A DNA stretch of 64,000 nt, taken from Alphaproteobacteria bacterium (GTDB lineage: Bacteria; Pseudomonadota; Alphaproteobacteria; Rs-D84). The DNA is taken from NCBI GenBank assembly GCA_017472065.1, contig JAFURB010000004.1, forward strand, positions 55,574 to 119,573, in the 5' to 3' direction. The notes beneath the pieces were generated by a model. That model saw nothing but the letters and a program-made list of their open reading frames with translations, ran no database searches and was not told where the DNA came from. Shown here piece by piece: positions 41,323-50,670 of this stretch (the first letter of the stretch is position 1; the number at the start of each line of letters is the position of its first letter). The position numbers were made by a program, and so were the translations under genes.

Positions 41323-42552
41323 TCAGCGCGGACCGCCCATTGGATTACCCATACGCATCTGGTTACCAGACGACATTGTTTTTGCACCAACGCGACCCGT
41401 GATAATTTTATCACCAACCTGTATTTCATCGGAAATAATTTCGGTTTCTGTGGCGGTACTTAAACCCTTTTCATATGGTACCAATACCACATCGCCATCA
41501 CGCATCAATGCCAGGTGTGTCTTTGGTGTTGCACCATTTACCAATGTTTCGTCAACCAAATCATTAAATGTACGAACTAAAAATGCTGAATTTGCAGCTT
41601 TCCATACATTTTGTTTTTCAGATATTATAATTGTCACAAATGCAGTCATACCTGGTTTCAGACGCAAATCAGTATTATCAACATCAATTACAACCGTATA
41701 AACAACAACATTAGATGTTACCGTTGGTGACAGACGAATTTGACGAACAATACCCTCAAATGTTTCGGTTGGATATGCATCAACGGTAAATGTTACCGGT
41801 TGACCATCTGCGATTACACCAATGTCAGCCTCGGATACAGATGTTTCAATCTGCATTTTTGTTAAATCTTCGGCAATTTCAAACAGATCGGGTGTCTGGA
41901 ACGATGCCGCAACTGTTTGTCCAACATCAACCTTGCGCGAGATGACAGTACCATTAACAGGCGATGTAATCGTCGCATACCCCAGATTTGTTACCGCGCG
42001 GTCATATGTTGATTGGGCGCGTTTTACGGATGCTTCGGCCTGTTTATATGTGTTTTCAGCCTGTTCCATTTCAGAACGTGCGATAATGTCGGCTTCGAAT
42101 AATTCTTTGCTGCGCTTGTATTCACTTTTTGCCAGGTCGCGTTGTGATATTGCACTGTCCAGTGATGCACGCGATTCATCAACCGTTGCCTGTAAAACAG
42201 ATGGTTCGATGGTCAACAAAACATCGCCCTTGGATACGGTCGAATTAAAATCAACATAAAGGTTGTCAATTGTACCAGATACCTGGGAACCAACATTGAC
42301 CGTGTTAACAGGTTGAATTTCACCGGTGGCGGTTACAACCTGGCGCAGGTCGCCACGCGAAATATTAACAAGTGCATATTGCGTTTTTGCATCTTCGGAA
42401 CCACCAAATATGAAAAATCCACCCAATACCGCAACAACCAATATTGTAACCCACCAACGCTTGCCCCAAATCCAGGACAACAAACGTTTATACCACGCAC
42501 GTTTTGGCGTGACAGATTGTGTTGATGATTTCTTAGTTAAGTTCTTTTTCAT
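41323..42552 (-). CDS. macA: MacA-type periplasmic adaptor (HlyD/MFP family)
   Basis: 409 residues. N-terminal cytoplasmic stretch, one TM helix (WWVTILVVAVLGGFFIF), then the membrane-fusion-protein layout: lipoyl half-motif VTATGEIQPVNTVNVGSQVSGTI, a long alpha-helical hairpin (about residues 105-185, ending YDRAVTNLGY), the second lipoyl half ATITSPVNGTVISRKVDVGQTV, then beta-barrel domains. It bridges an inner-membrane transporter and TolC. Its start lies 20 nt inside the tolC gene, so the two are coupled. No ABC or RND transporter gene is adjacent; the MacB pair at 1.8-3.8 kb is the obvious candidate. Confidence 0.85.
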   Translation of the reverse strand: MKKNLTKKSSTQSVTPKRAWYKRLLSWIWGKRWWVTILVVAVLGGFFIFGGSEDAKTQYALVNISRGDLRQVVTATGEIQPVNTVNVGSQVSGTIDNLYVDFNSTVSKGDVLLTIEPSVLQATVDESRASLDSAISQRDLAKSEYKRSKELFEADIIARSEMEQAENTYKQAEASVKRAQSTYDRAVTNLGYATITSPVNGTVISRKVDVGQTVAASFQTPDLFEIAEDLTKMQIETSVSEADIGVIADGQPVTFTVDAYPTETFEGIVRQIRLSPTVTSNVVVYTVVIDVDNTDLRLKPGMTAFVTIIISEKQNVWKAANSAFLVRTFNDLVDETLVNGATPKTHLALMRDGDVVLVPYEKGLSTATETEIISDEIQVGDKIITGRVGAKTMSSGNQMRMGNPMGGPR

Positions 42553-43876
42553 CTGTGTTTTCCTTTTCCATTTCTGCTGTTATATCCCCAACCGCCAGCG
42601 CAACCGCCGCGCGTTTTGTAAATAAATCATATCGGGCGGCATTATGCTGTTTTTCTGCAGTTACCAGTTCTGATTGTGCCGTTTGCCAATCTAGCATGGT
42701 TGCACGGCCAACACGGTACATACCCGCCGTTACGCGTTCTGATTCGGTTGCAGATTTTAGTAATGTCTGGGTTTGGGTTAAAACTTTCTGTGCGGTTTTA
42801 TAGTTTTGATATGCTGTAAAAACATCCAACGATGCGTTATCCGTCACATTGCGTTCGGTTTCAATGGCACGTTCATAGTTTGCATTTGCACTGCGAATAC
42901 CGTACATATTGGCAAAACCTGCGAATATTGGCATTGATGCACGGATGCCGATGCTGCCACTTACCTCGTCCATGCCGGCACCATATGTTTCAGATGGACG
43001 ATTGTTCCATGACAATGAACCAGATGCCGATATCGATGGCAGATTTTTCAGAAACGCGCTGTTGCGGCGATGCCATGCCGCATCCTTGTTCGCGGATGCA
43101 CGCAATAAATCAGGACGCTTTTCGCGCGCAATTTCAAATAATTCATCCAATGATTTTGAATCGCCGGGTGTGCCAATTTCAGCCGGCAAATCTGCAATCG
43201 TTAATTCATCATCCGCAGAAAAAGACAATTGACTTAACAATTTACCCTTGGCTATTTCGCGATTATTTTTTGCGCGTTCTAAATCTAATTCGCGACTGGC
43301 CAATGTGGTGTCGGCTTTTAAGACATCCGCCTTGGCGACGGCACCAGCCTTGAACTTTTTTGATGCGGTATCATGGGCGGTTTTCGCAACCGACAATAAC
43401 ATTTCAGCAGACTTTACATCCGCGTCCGCGTTTAACAATGAATAATAAGAACCAATCAAACCATAAATATAGTTCTGGACCGTTTCATCATAATCAAATC
43501 CAGCCGCCTGCCATGCGTAAATCAACTGTTTTTGGTCGGAAAAACGTTTGCCAAAATCAAATATCAAATAAGATGCAGACAACGATGCCCCATACGACCA
43601 ATCGCCCCAATCGTTATTACGGTACGGCAGTGATGCAGATGCATTTGCACTGACCGATGGTAAATAGTTCGCATAGCCTGCATTTTTACTGAAACGCGAT
43701 GATTCATATGCCAGATATGCCGATGCAGTCTGGGGATTGCGACACAGCCCCAGTTCAATAACATCGGGTAAATTAAGTTTTTCAGTCGGCGCATTGATGC
43801 GTGTTGCACAGTCATCAGCCGATGCAAACGCATAAAATGGCACCAATAAAAATACTAAAAATGACAGTTTTCTCAT
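42533..43876 (-). CDS. tolC: TolC-family outer-membrane efflux channel
   Basis: 447 residues with signal peptide (MRKLSFLVFLLVPFYAFASA) and two OEP repeats. Each has the long helices and short barrel strands of the family: NPQTASAYLAYESSRFSKNAGYANYLPSVSANASASL and RPDLLRASANKDAAWHRRNSAFLKNLPSISASGSLSW. It forms the trimeric outer-membrane duct of tripartite efflux or type I secretion. First gene of the tolC-macA operon; its 3' end overlaps macA by 20 nt. Confidence 0.88.
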   Translation of the reverse strand: MRKLSFLVFLLVPFYAFASADDCATRINAPTEKLNLPDVIELGLCRNPQTASAYLAYESSRFSKNAGYANYLPSVSANASASLPYRNNDWGDWSYGASLSASYLIFDFGKRFSDQKQLIYAWQAAGFDYDETVQNYIYGLIGSYYSLLNADADVKSAEMLLSVAKTAHDTASKKFKAGAVAKADVLKADTTLASRELDLERAKNNREIAKGKLLSQLSFSADDELTIADLPAEIGTPGDSKSLDELFEIAREKRPDLLRASANKDAAWHRRNSAFLKNLPSISASGSLSWNNRPSETYGAGMDEVSGSIGIRASMPIFAGFANMYGIRSANANYERAIETERNVTDNASLDVFTAYQNYKTAQKVLTQTQTLLKSATESERVTAGMYRVGRATMLDWQTAQSELVTAEKQHNAARYDLFTKRAAVALAVGDITAEMEKENTDEKELN

Positions 43877-43926
43877 ATAAATTCTCTCTCTGGTACAATA
43901 CTTTTTGTATTTTATATATTTTTATG

Positions 43927-43955
43927 TTGAATTACAATTTTTTTTTGCGTAAGAT
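43927..43955 (+). promoter_or_regulatory. Promoter of tRNA-Cys
   Basis: TTGAAT (43927-43932), 17 nt, TAAGAT (43950-43955), 18 nt before the tRNA 5' end. Confidence 0.6.
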
Positions 43956-43973
43956 GCAAACACCAAAAGTTAA

Positions 43974-44047
43974 GGCTTGGTGGCAGAGTGGTTATGCAGA
44001 GGACTGCAAATCCTTGGATGCCGGTTCGATTCCGACCCAAGCCTCCA
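43974..44047 (+). tRNA. tRNA-Cys(GCA)
   Basis: 74 nt with encoded CCA. Acceptor GGCTTGG/CCAAGCC, anticodon loop CTGCAAA (anticodon GCA) on a GGA/TCC-closed stem, T arm GCCGG TTCGATT CCGAC. It is followed by a terminator. Confidence 0.95.
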
Positions 44048-44055
44048 AAATAAGA

Positions 44056-44077
44056 AGCACCCGAATGGGTGTTTTTT
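44056..44077 (+). terminator. Terminator after tRNA-Cys
   Basis: CACCC, GAAT, GGGTG followed by T6; the stem can extend by one or two pairs. Confidence 0.85.
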
Positions 44078-44099
44078 ATTTTGGAAATTCATGGTGCTA

Positions 44100-44277
44100 T
44101 CGAACCGACCCGGTTCGCATAAGAGCCGAGATTTGTCGTGTGCAATATGTGCACGCACACGACGAATCCGTGCGAGTGGTGAGTCAAGTTGCGTTTAGCA
44201 ACGGTCGCCAACGGCGATGCGAACATTCCGACGACACGCATCCAAATAAAAAATGTCCGTTTATCGGGCATTTTTTG
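44100..44277. other. Hairpin-dense, GC-rich intergenic stretch, possible structured RNA
   Basis: Between tRNA-Cys and recF lie consecutive perfect hairpins: CGAACC/GGTTCG (44101-44117), GTCGTGTGC/GCACACGAC (44135-44163), GTTGC/GCAAC (44188-44202), TCGCC/GGCGA (44205-44217). A terminator-like AAAAAATGTCCG-TTTAT-CGGGCATTTTTT follows (44248-44277). GC content is clearly above that of the neighbouring intergenic DNA. Open frames on both strands here have no family resemblance. The strand is uncertain; the final T-run favours plus. It could be a non-coding RNA or the remnant of an inserted sequence. Confidence 0.4.
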
Positions 44278-44317
44278 TTTCTTGTTTAGATTCTTATTAT
44301 TTATTATTATACCAACC

Positions 44318-45400
44318 ATGATTAATGTATTAACACTGACAAATTTTAGAAATCATGATGCGTGTCGGGTCATAACACATGGACGCGGCAATGTAATTAT
44401 TACCGGTCCAAATGGGGCCGGTAAAACCGCAATATTAGAGGCTGTTTCAATGTTATCCGGTGATCGCGGGATGCGTGGCGCAGATATGCGCGACATCGCA
44501 CGATTTAACGGCAATGGGGATTTTTCTGTATTTGCAACACTGGATGACGCAACTGATTTATCAATTACATTTAACCCAGGTGACACAAATCGTCGTGCAA
44601 AAATCGATGGCGATAATGTCGCGTTATCCGAAATGGCAAAACATTTAAGAATCGTATGGGTTACCCCACGCGAAGACAGATTGTTTATTGATGGCGCCGC
44701 AGAACGCCGTGCGTTTTTTGATAGACTGGCCGGGGCATTTGATGTAACACACACCGGACGAATTGCACGGATGACAAAATTAATGTCCGAACGCGCGTTT
44801 GCATTAAAATCAGGGGCAGATACACATTGGTTAAATGCACTGGATTCACAAATCGCCGGTACCGCCATTGCAATTGCCGCCGCACGAATCCAATATGCCG
44901 GGCAATTAAACTATTTCTTAAAAAGATGCGCCGTATCGGTCAGTGGCAAAATCGAACAAATGTTAATTGACGGCATGTCTGCCGCAGACGCAGAACGCGC
45001 ATATTTAGATTACCTGACCAATACACGCGAATTGGTCGGCGATAAAATGATACTTGATGGGCCACACAAATCTGATTTCGGGGTGTTTAATAACGAATTA
45101 AATTTGCCTGCACATTTAACCAGCACAGGTCAACAAAAAACTATTTTATTAGACCTGATATTGGCACACGCAAAATTAATTCATGTAAAAACCGGGGCAA
45201 GACCACTGATTTTACTGGACGAAGCGGCCGCCCACCTGGACGAAGGGGCGCGCACAAATCTGTTTGCAGCACTGGCGGATGCAAATGCCCAGGTATGGGC
45301 AACCGGTATTGATGCAAATATTTTCAAAGATGTACCAAATGCTGTATTTGTTACTTGCGAAAATGGACAAATAAATAATATACTTGTGGGCGAGGTATAA
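44318..45400 (+). CDS. recF: DNA replication and repair protein RecF
   Basis: ATPase that loads RecA at gaps with RecO and RecR. 360 residues from MINVLTLTNFRNHD, with Walker A ITGPNGAGKTAILEAVSML, the RLFIDGAAERRAFFDRL region, GPHKSDFGV, the ABC-type signature LTSTGQQKTILLDLILAHA and Walker B PLILLDEAAAHLDE. The chosen start fits the family. An upstream extension would run into hairpin-rich intergenic DNA. No Shine-Dalgarno; a TTGTTT-16-TATTAT promoter (44283-44310) ends 7 nt before the ATG, so it may be leaderless. recF is usually near dnaA/dnaN; here it pairs with sspB. Confidence 0.93.
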   Translation: MINVLTLTNFRNHDACRVITHGRGNVIITGPNGAGKTAILEAVSMLSGDRGMRGADMRDIARFNGNGDFSVFATLDDATDLSITFNPGDTNRRAKIDGDNVALSEMAKHLRIVWVTPREDRLFIDGAAERRAFFDRLAGAFDVTHTGRIARMTKLMSERAFALKSGADTHWLNALDSQIAGTAIAIAAARIQYAGQLNYFLKRCAVSVSGKIEQMLIDGMSAADAERAYLDYLTNTRELVGDKMILDGPHKSDFGVFNNELNLPAHLTSTGQQKTILLDLILAHAKLIHVKTGARPLILLDEAAAHLDEGARTNLFAALADANAQVWATGIDANIFKDVPNAVFVTCENGQINNILVGEV

Positions 45401-45401
45401 A

Positions 45402-45863
45402 ATGGCACGTATCGATTATCAAACATTATTAGACAACGCATTAAAATCTGTGGTCAAAGATGCACTGATTCATGCCCAGGTTAATGGTCTGGGGGACGGA
45501 ACACATTTCTTTATCACATTTAAGACACGCGATCCAGGGGTTGTTTTGCCGGATTTCCTGCGTATGCGGTATCCAGATATTATGACAATCGTGTTACAAT
45601 ATTCTTATAATAACCTTAATGTATCAGAACGCGAATTTGGTGTTCAATTAACATTTGATGGACGACCATTCTTTATTCGTGTACCGTTTTCTGCACTGGT
45701 CGAATTCAAAGATCCGTCGGTTGATTTTATGTTGTCTTTTCATCCAAAAAATCAAACCGAACCCGACAATGATATGGAATTACCATTGGATGAAAAACCA
45801 GGTTCTGTACCAGATGATAAGCGCGTTGTATCATTGGATGAATTTAGAAAAAACAGAAAATAA
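45402..45863 (+). CDS. sspB: ClpXP adaptor SspB, alphaproteobacterial type
   Basis: 153 residues. Delivers ssrA-tagged proteins to ClpXP. The N-terminal helix IDYQTLLDNALKSVVKDALIHAQVNGL, then the substrate-binding beta domain THFFITFKTRDPGVVLPDFLRMRYPDIMTIVLQY and FGVQLTFDGRPFFIRVPFSALVEFKDPSVDFMLSF, and a flexible tail ending RVVSLDEFRKNRK as the ClpX-docking segment. The start at 45402 is one base after the recF stop, with GAGG upstream. Ends at a terminator. Confidence 0.9.
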   Translation: MARIDYQTLLDNALKSVVKDALIHAQVNGLGDGTHFFITFKTRDPGVVLPDFLRMRYPDIMTIVLQYSYNNLNVSEREFGVQLTFDGRPFFIRVPFSALVEFKDPSVDFMLSFHPKNQTEPDNDMELPLDEKPGSVPDDKRVVSLDEFRKNRK

Positions 45864-45885
45864 AAATGCCCGTCTGGGCATTTTT
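45862..45885. terminator. Bidirectional terminator between sspB and xthA
   Basis: A5-TGCCC, GTCT, GGGCA-T5, overlapping both stop codons. Confidence 0.9.
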
Positions 45886-46654
45886 ATTTTAATGTAATCA
45901 TCAATCCACAATGGTCGGTTGGCTTTTCCGCCAGGCGCGGTTCCATATCAATTTCACAATTTTTTACCATTTCCATCGCGGTCTTATTACACAAGAAATA
46001 ATCCAGTCGCAATCCCTGCTTATTTCCAACCGTGTCACGACCACGATAACCATACCATGTGTAATCAATTTCATCTGGGTGCAATGTGCGCCACGCATCA
46101 ATCCAGCCCATATTTAACCACTGGGTCATTATTTGGCGGGCAGCAGGGGCGGAAATTGCAATTCCTTCATAATTCTTAGGTTTCCAAATATCCCTGTCCT
46201 CGATTGCGACATTAAAATCACCACCGATGATAACAGCCTCAGGCGAATTGGTGTATTGGGAAATATATTTTGTAAATGCGTTCATCCATTCTAATTTATA
46301 TGGGAATTTCGGTGAATCAACCGTATCGCCATTTGGCATATAAACATTTATTATACGCACATGACCATCAATCAAACATTCCAGAAATCGTGCGTTTACA
46401 TCTGAATATGTTGGCATACCACATACCACATCTTCGATTGAATATTTTGAAAATACCGCAACGCCGTTCCATGACTTTTGCCCGAATACTTTTACATTAT
46501 ATCCATATTCATCAAACAAGTTATGTGGAAAGGCTGCGTTTTCTACTTTTATCTCTTGTAACAATATTACATCGTATTCGCCGGCGCGCAAAATATCCAA
46601 GAAACTTTGCACATGCGCGCGAATACTGTTGATATTAAGGGTTAGAATTTTCAT
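45884..46654 (-). CDS. xthA: Exodeoxyribonuclease III (XthA family)
   Basis: AP endonuclease/3'-5' exonuclease of base excision repair. 257 residues from MKILTLNINSIRAH. Catalytic motifs: LLQEIKVE (metal Glu), SWNGVAVFSK, NVYMPNG, GGDFNVAIEDRDIW, RLDYFLCN and the final KPTDHCGLMITL with the catalytic Asp-His. The ATG at 46654 has an AGGAA site; an earlier in-frame start would overlap the divergent promoter region. It lies 70 nt from the divergent acyl-CoA synthetase gene. Confidence 0.93.
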   Translation of the reverse strand: MKILTLNINSIRAHVQSFLDILRAGEYDVILLQEIKVENAAFPHNLFDEYGYNVKVFGQKSWNGVAVFSKYSIEDVVCGMPTYSDVNARFLECLIDGHVRIINVYMPNGDTVDSPKFPYKLEWMNAFTKYISQYTNSPEAVIIGGDFNVAIEDRDIWKPKNYEGIAISAPAARQIMTQWLNMGWIDAWRTLHPDEIDYTWYGYRGRDTVGNKQGLRLDYFLCNKTAMEMVKNCEIDMEPRLAEKPTDHCGLMITLK

Positions 46655-46724
46655 ATTTGATTTCCTGTGATTCTTAAGTATAATAACGAACGTCCAATAT
46701 AAAAACAACAAGGAAATTTTAGAC

Positions 46725-48305
46725 ATGAATATGTACAAGTTACTGGAACAGACCGCGGCAAAATACCCAGATAATTTATATCTGGTACGCGAAAATGTTA
46801 CATATACTCAATTTTTAGATTTAGTTAAGGCACGCGCAACATCACTGGATAAAGCGGGTGTTAAAAAAGGTGATATTATTGGTATCTTATCACACAATAT
46901 ACCTGAATTCCCAACTACTATGTTTGCATTGTGGTATCTGGGGGCGACGGTATTGTTGCTGGATACAAATCTGACACCGTTTGAATATGACAATATGGCA
47001 GAAATCACAAATTGCAAAATGGTTTGTGCAGAAAAGTCTTTTGTTTACAAAACAGATAAATTCAAATTCTATGACATCACAAAAAAAGATGGCAAGGCGA
47101 ATCCAGATCTGAAACCAGCCGCGTTGGAAACACTGGATGTTGCAACAATGTCGTTCACATCGGGTTCAACCGGTACACCAAAGGTTGTGCCATTAACACA
47201 CTTTAACCTGACAGAATGTGCAAATTCATTAGAAGATATGGCTGCATGGTTCAATTCAGGTGATTATCTGTATGGATTCTTGCCAATGTATCATGTGTTT
47301 GGGTTTGCGGTTGAAATCTTGGCAACATTGCACTTTGGTGCCGGTGTTATTTTACAACCAACCGTCAACCCAAAAGAAATTATGGCAGACTTCAAAAAAT
47401 TCCGCCCCCAGGTCATTCCAGCGGTTCCACGTTTATGGGAAGTTTTCCGCAACAAAATCATCGATAATGTCAAAGCCCAGAAAAAATGGTGGCTGGTATC
47501 GTTTATTTTGAAATACGGTAAAACACTGGAAAAAATCGGTTTAGGCGCATTGGTACGCAAAGTACAAAAGCCAATCTTGGATGTGTTCGGCGGTCGTGCG
47601 CGATTGCTGGTGTCCGGTGGTGCCGCAACCAAGCCAGAGGTTGAAACATTTTACGAACGTCTAGGCTTAACATTTATCCAAGGTTATGGATTAACAGAAA
47701 CAGTCGGACCAATCTGTATTTCTAAACCTACAAAAAAACGTTTCCCATTTGCATTTGGTGGACCAACATCAAATAACGAATGTGAAATTCGTGATAAAAA
47801 CGAAGAAGGCGTTGGTGTTCTGTGGGTGCGTGGTCACCAGGTGTTTGGTGGTTACATGAATAACCCAGGTGTTAATGCAGAAGTGTTCGACGAACGCGGA
47901 TTCTTTAACACAGGCGACATGGTATCTATGGATAAAAATGGTGAATTACACTTTGCCGGCCGCAAAAAGCAAGTAATCGTTTTAGACAGTGGTAAAAATG
48001 TTTATCCAGACGAACTAGAAGGGTTATTCATCACAATCCCAGGTGTAAAAAATGTTGCAGTGTTTGAACACACGGTAAAAGGCAAAACTGTTACATACGG
48101 TGTATTCAGTGTTGATGCAGATATGACAATGGAAAAACTGTCTGCAGCCATCGCAGCCGCAAACAAAAAGGTTGCTAGTTACAAGTGGGTAACACACTTT
48201 GCAATGACAACCGAAGATTTACCATTGACCAGCACACAAAAGGTTAAACACCACATTGTACGCAAGAATTTAATCGATGGTAAATATCCAAATAAACATG
48301 AATAA
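46725..48305 (+). CDS. AMP-forming acyl-CoA (or acyl-ACP) synthetase
   Basis: 526-residue ANL-superfamily adenylating enzyme. P-loop MSFTSGSTGTPKVVPLTH (about residue 140), GYGLTETVGP (A5), FNTGDMVSMDKNGELHFAGRKKQVI (A7-A8) and the C-terminal catalytic Lys in LPLTSTQKVKHH. The FLPMYHVFGFAVEILATLHFGAGVIL segment is typical of long-chain fatty acyl synthetases, so activation of a fatty acid is likely; the exact chain length or acceptor cannot be told. The AAGGA ribosome site is about 10 nt from the first of two ATGs. Monocistronic. Confidence 0.82.
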   Translation: MNMYKLLEQTAAKYPDNLYLVRENVTYTQFLDLVKARATSLDKAGVKKGDIIGILSHNIPEFPTTMFALWYLGATVLLLDTNLTPFEYDNMAEITNCKMVCAEKSFVYKTDKFKFYDITKKDGKANPDLKPAALETLDVATMSFTSGSTGTPKVVPLTHFNLTECANSLEDMAAWFNSGDYLYGFLPMYHVFGFAVEILATLHFGAGVILQPTVNPKEIMADFKKFRPQVIPAVPRLWEVFRNKIIDNVKAQKKWWLVSFILKYGKTLEKIGLGALVRKVQKPILDVFGGRARLLVSGGAATKPEVETFYERLGLTFIQGYGLTETVGPICISKPTKKRFPFAFGGPTSNNECEIRDKNEEGVGVLWVRGHQVFGGYMNNPGVNAEVFDERGFFNTGDMVSMDKNGELHFAGRKKQVIVLDSGKNVYPDELEGLFITIPGVKNVAVFEHTVKGKTVTYGVFSVDADMTMEKLSAAIAAANKKVASYKWVTHFAMTTEDLPLTSTQKVKHHIVRKNLIDGKYPNKHE

Positions 48306-48325
48306 ACATTAAATGTTGTTTATTG

Positions 48326-48353
48326 AAAAATCCCCCGTTTGGGGGATTTTTTT
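48326..48353. terminator. Bidirectional terminator between the synthetase gene and pheT
   Basis: A5-TCCCCC, GTTT, GGGGGA-T7, with the pheT stop codon at its right edge. Confidence 0.92.
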
Positions 48354-50655
48354 ATTTGTCACGGATTTGTGCATTACATTTTGTTTCAACAGATTTAATT
48401 ACCGCATCTTGGATTTTTAATAAATCTGTGTCCGCCATGTTTTCATGTGGCTGAATTGTAATTGTAAATGCAATTGATTTTTTACCATCCCCTAAATCAA
48501 ATACATCAAACACAACCGTGTCTGTTATGCGCGCATCCGCCGCAAGCGCCGCACCAGTTAATTTTTCAGCCGGCGTATCCATATCCACAATAAACGCAAA
48601 GTCACGTGTTATCGGCTGAAATTCAGATGGTGTGATATTTTTCCCAACGCGTTTTTGTGGCATATTATTAATATCATCAACAATCGCAATCACAACATTT
48701 GTTTTTATACGCAATTGTTTTGCCACAGATGGATGTAATTCACCAAATTCGGCCAATATTCGTTTACCCTGAACAATTTTACCATAACGATATGGATGCG
48801 CCCAACGCGGTGCATTTTCTGTTGATATGGTATATTTTTGACCATTTAACATTGATATAATATCTGATTTTACATCATAAACATCAACATCGCGTGTGCG
48901 TGATTGCCAATGTTTTGGACCGGTGCGACCACTGCGAACAATACACAATGATGTATGTTGCGCGCCCGGGGTGTCACCATCAAACACAGTCCCCAGTTCA
49001 AACAGATTCAAATCTGCGAACCCGCGTTTTTCATTATTAGATACCGTTTGTAATAATCCACCAAGCAGACCATTACGCGCCGTATCCATATCAGTTGTAA
49101 TTGGATTTGCAATTTTAACCAATGGTTTATCAGATAACAATTGTTCCGTGGCAGAATTACCAAACCCATATGAACAACATTCATTTAATCCACGCGATGC
49201 CATATGATGTTTCAAATATAATTCGTGATTATACTTTTTTTCAACATCCCCAATCGTATGCGTGGCAGACAATGCTAAATTTGCATAACCATATATACGC
49301 AACAAATCCGCCACAATTGTTTCAGGTATTTGAACATCAACACGACGCGTCGGTGGGGTTATAAACCATGTATCACCCTGGATTTCCAGCGTATAACCCA
49401 ATTTTTCCAATATACCGCGCTGGATTTTTTCATCCATTTGGGCGCCTGTTTTTTTGGCAAAGATATCTGGGGTGTATTGGATTTTTATATCTGGCATTAA
49501 ATCTGCACCGGCACAAAATGCATTTGTGATTTTTCCACCACATGCATCAATTATTATTTTGGCAGCCTTCATCGCCGCCACACCGGTTATTGTTGGATCA
49601 ATACCACGTTCATATCGATATGATGCATCGGTTGACATACCAATTCTTTTTGCAGATTTGCGAACCGATACCGGATCAAAATACGCAGATTCCAATATGA
49701 TATTTTTGGTATCATTTGTGGTTGAGGCACGCGCCCCACCAATAACACCCGCCAATGCCAAGATTCCCATATCGTCGGCGATAACCATGTCTTTTTCAGT
49801 CAATTCATGTTCATTACCGAATAAGTCTGTGAATTTTTCGCCTGGTTTTGCCATACGAACAACAATGTCGCCATGAATTTGATCTGCATCAAAGCAATGC
49901 ATTGGCTGCGCCATATCATAACAGATATAGTTTGTCGCATCAATTGCCGCATTTTTTGGATTAATACCAATTGCACGCAAACGCGACGCTATTTTATCCG
50001 AACTGGGGGCGATTTTTACACCACTGATTTCAACCAGTTTGTATGTCGCACATTTATCTGTTTTAATAACCGCACGACGCGTGCCAGATACAGTTTTGAA
50101 TTCATCGTCTTTTGGTGCAATATATTTTCCCGCATCAGATGCCGACAAATCGCGCGCAATACCACGCACAGATAAATAGTCCGGACGATTTGGTGTAATA
50201 CCGGCATCAAATACCGTTTTTACATCCAAGACCGGTGAACCGATTTTTGTATCGTCTGGCAATTCAATAATACCACTATGGTCATCATTAATCCCAAGTT
50301 CTTTGCCAGAACACATCATACCATTTGATACAACACCGCGCAGTTTACCAGATTGAATTTCATGCCCATCAATCACGCATCCCGGCACCGCCAGCGCAGA
50401 TACCAACCCCACACGCGCATTTGGCGCGCCACATACAACCTGGCGCAAGCTACCCATCCCATCATCAACCATCAACACATGCAAATGGTCACTGTTTTCA
50501 TGTGGTTTACATTCAACAATGCGCGCCGCAATTGGTGCGACGGGGGTTATCAAATCTTCAACTTCTAGCCCGATGCGCGTCAATTCATCCGCAATTTGTT
50601 CGGGTGTTAAATCTGTTTCCAGATAATCTTTTAACCAATCATATGTCCATTTCAT
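48352..50655 (-). CDS. pheT: Phenylalanyl-tRNA synthetase beta subunit PheT
   Basis: 767 residues. N-terminal tRNA-binding OB domain (ARIVECKPHENSDHLHVLMVDDG and MMCSGKELGI), B3/B4 editing domain, B5 DNA-binding-like domain, catalytic-like core, and a C-terminal ferredoxin-fold anticodon-binding domain (FQPITRDFAFIVD). Forms the alpha2-beta2 enzyme with PheS. It starts 15 nt after pheS, as is usual. Slightly shorter than the roughly 795-residue E. coli subunit. Confidence 0.95.
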   Translation of the reverse strand: MKWTYDWLKDYLETDLTPEQIADELTRIGLEVEDLITPVAPIAARIVECKPHENSDHLHVLMVDDGMGSLRQVVCGAPNARVGLVSALAVPGCVIDGHEIQSGKLRGVVSNGMMCSGKELGINDDHSGIIELPDDTKIGSPVLDVKTVFDAGITPNRPDYLSVRGIARDLSASDAGKYIAPKDDEFKTVSGTRRAVIKTDKCATYKLVEISGVKIAPSSDKIASRLRAIGINPKNAAIDATNYICYDMAQPMHCFDADQIHGDIVVRMAKPGEKFTDLFGNEHELTEKDMVIADDMGILALAGVIGGARASTTNDTKNIILESAYFDPVSVRKSAKRIGMSTDASYRYERGIDPTITGVAAMKAAKIIIDACGGKITNAFCAGADLMPDIKIQYTPDIFAKKTGAQMDEKIQRGILEKLGYTLEIQGDTWFITPPTRRVDVQIPETIVADLLRIYGYANLALSATHTIGDVEKKYNHELYLKHHMASRGLNECCSYGFGNSATEQLLSDKPLVKIANPITTDMDTARNGLLGGLLQTVSNNEKRGFADLNLFELGTVFDGDTPGAQHTSLCIVRSGRTGPKHWQSRTRDVDVYDVKSDIISMLNGQKYTISTENAPRWAHPYRYGKIVQGKRILAEFGELHPSVAKQLRIKTNVVIAIVDDINNMPQKRVGKNITPSEFQPITRDFAFIVDMDTPAEKLTGAALAADARITDTVVFDVFDLGDGKKSIAFTITIQPHENMADTDLLKIQDAVIKSVETKCNAQIRDK

Positions 50656-50670
50656 TTTTTTGCCCCCACA

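Noticed and set aside
44089..44319. Minus-strand open frame between tRNA-Cys and recF
   Set aside because: No ribosome site, no family resemblance, and it reads through a terminator hairpin and several inverted repeats.
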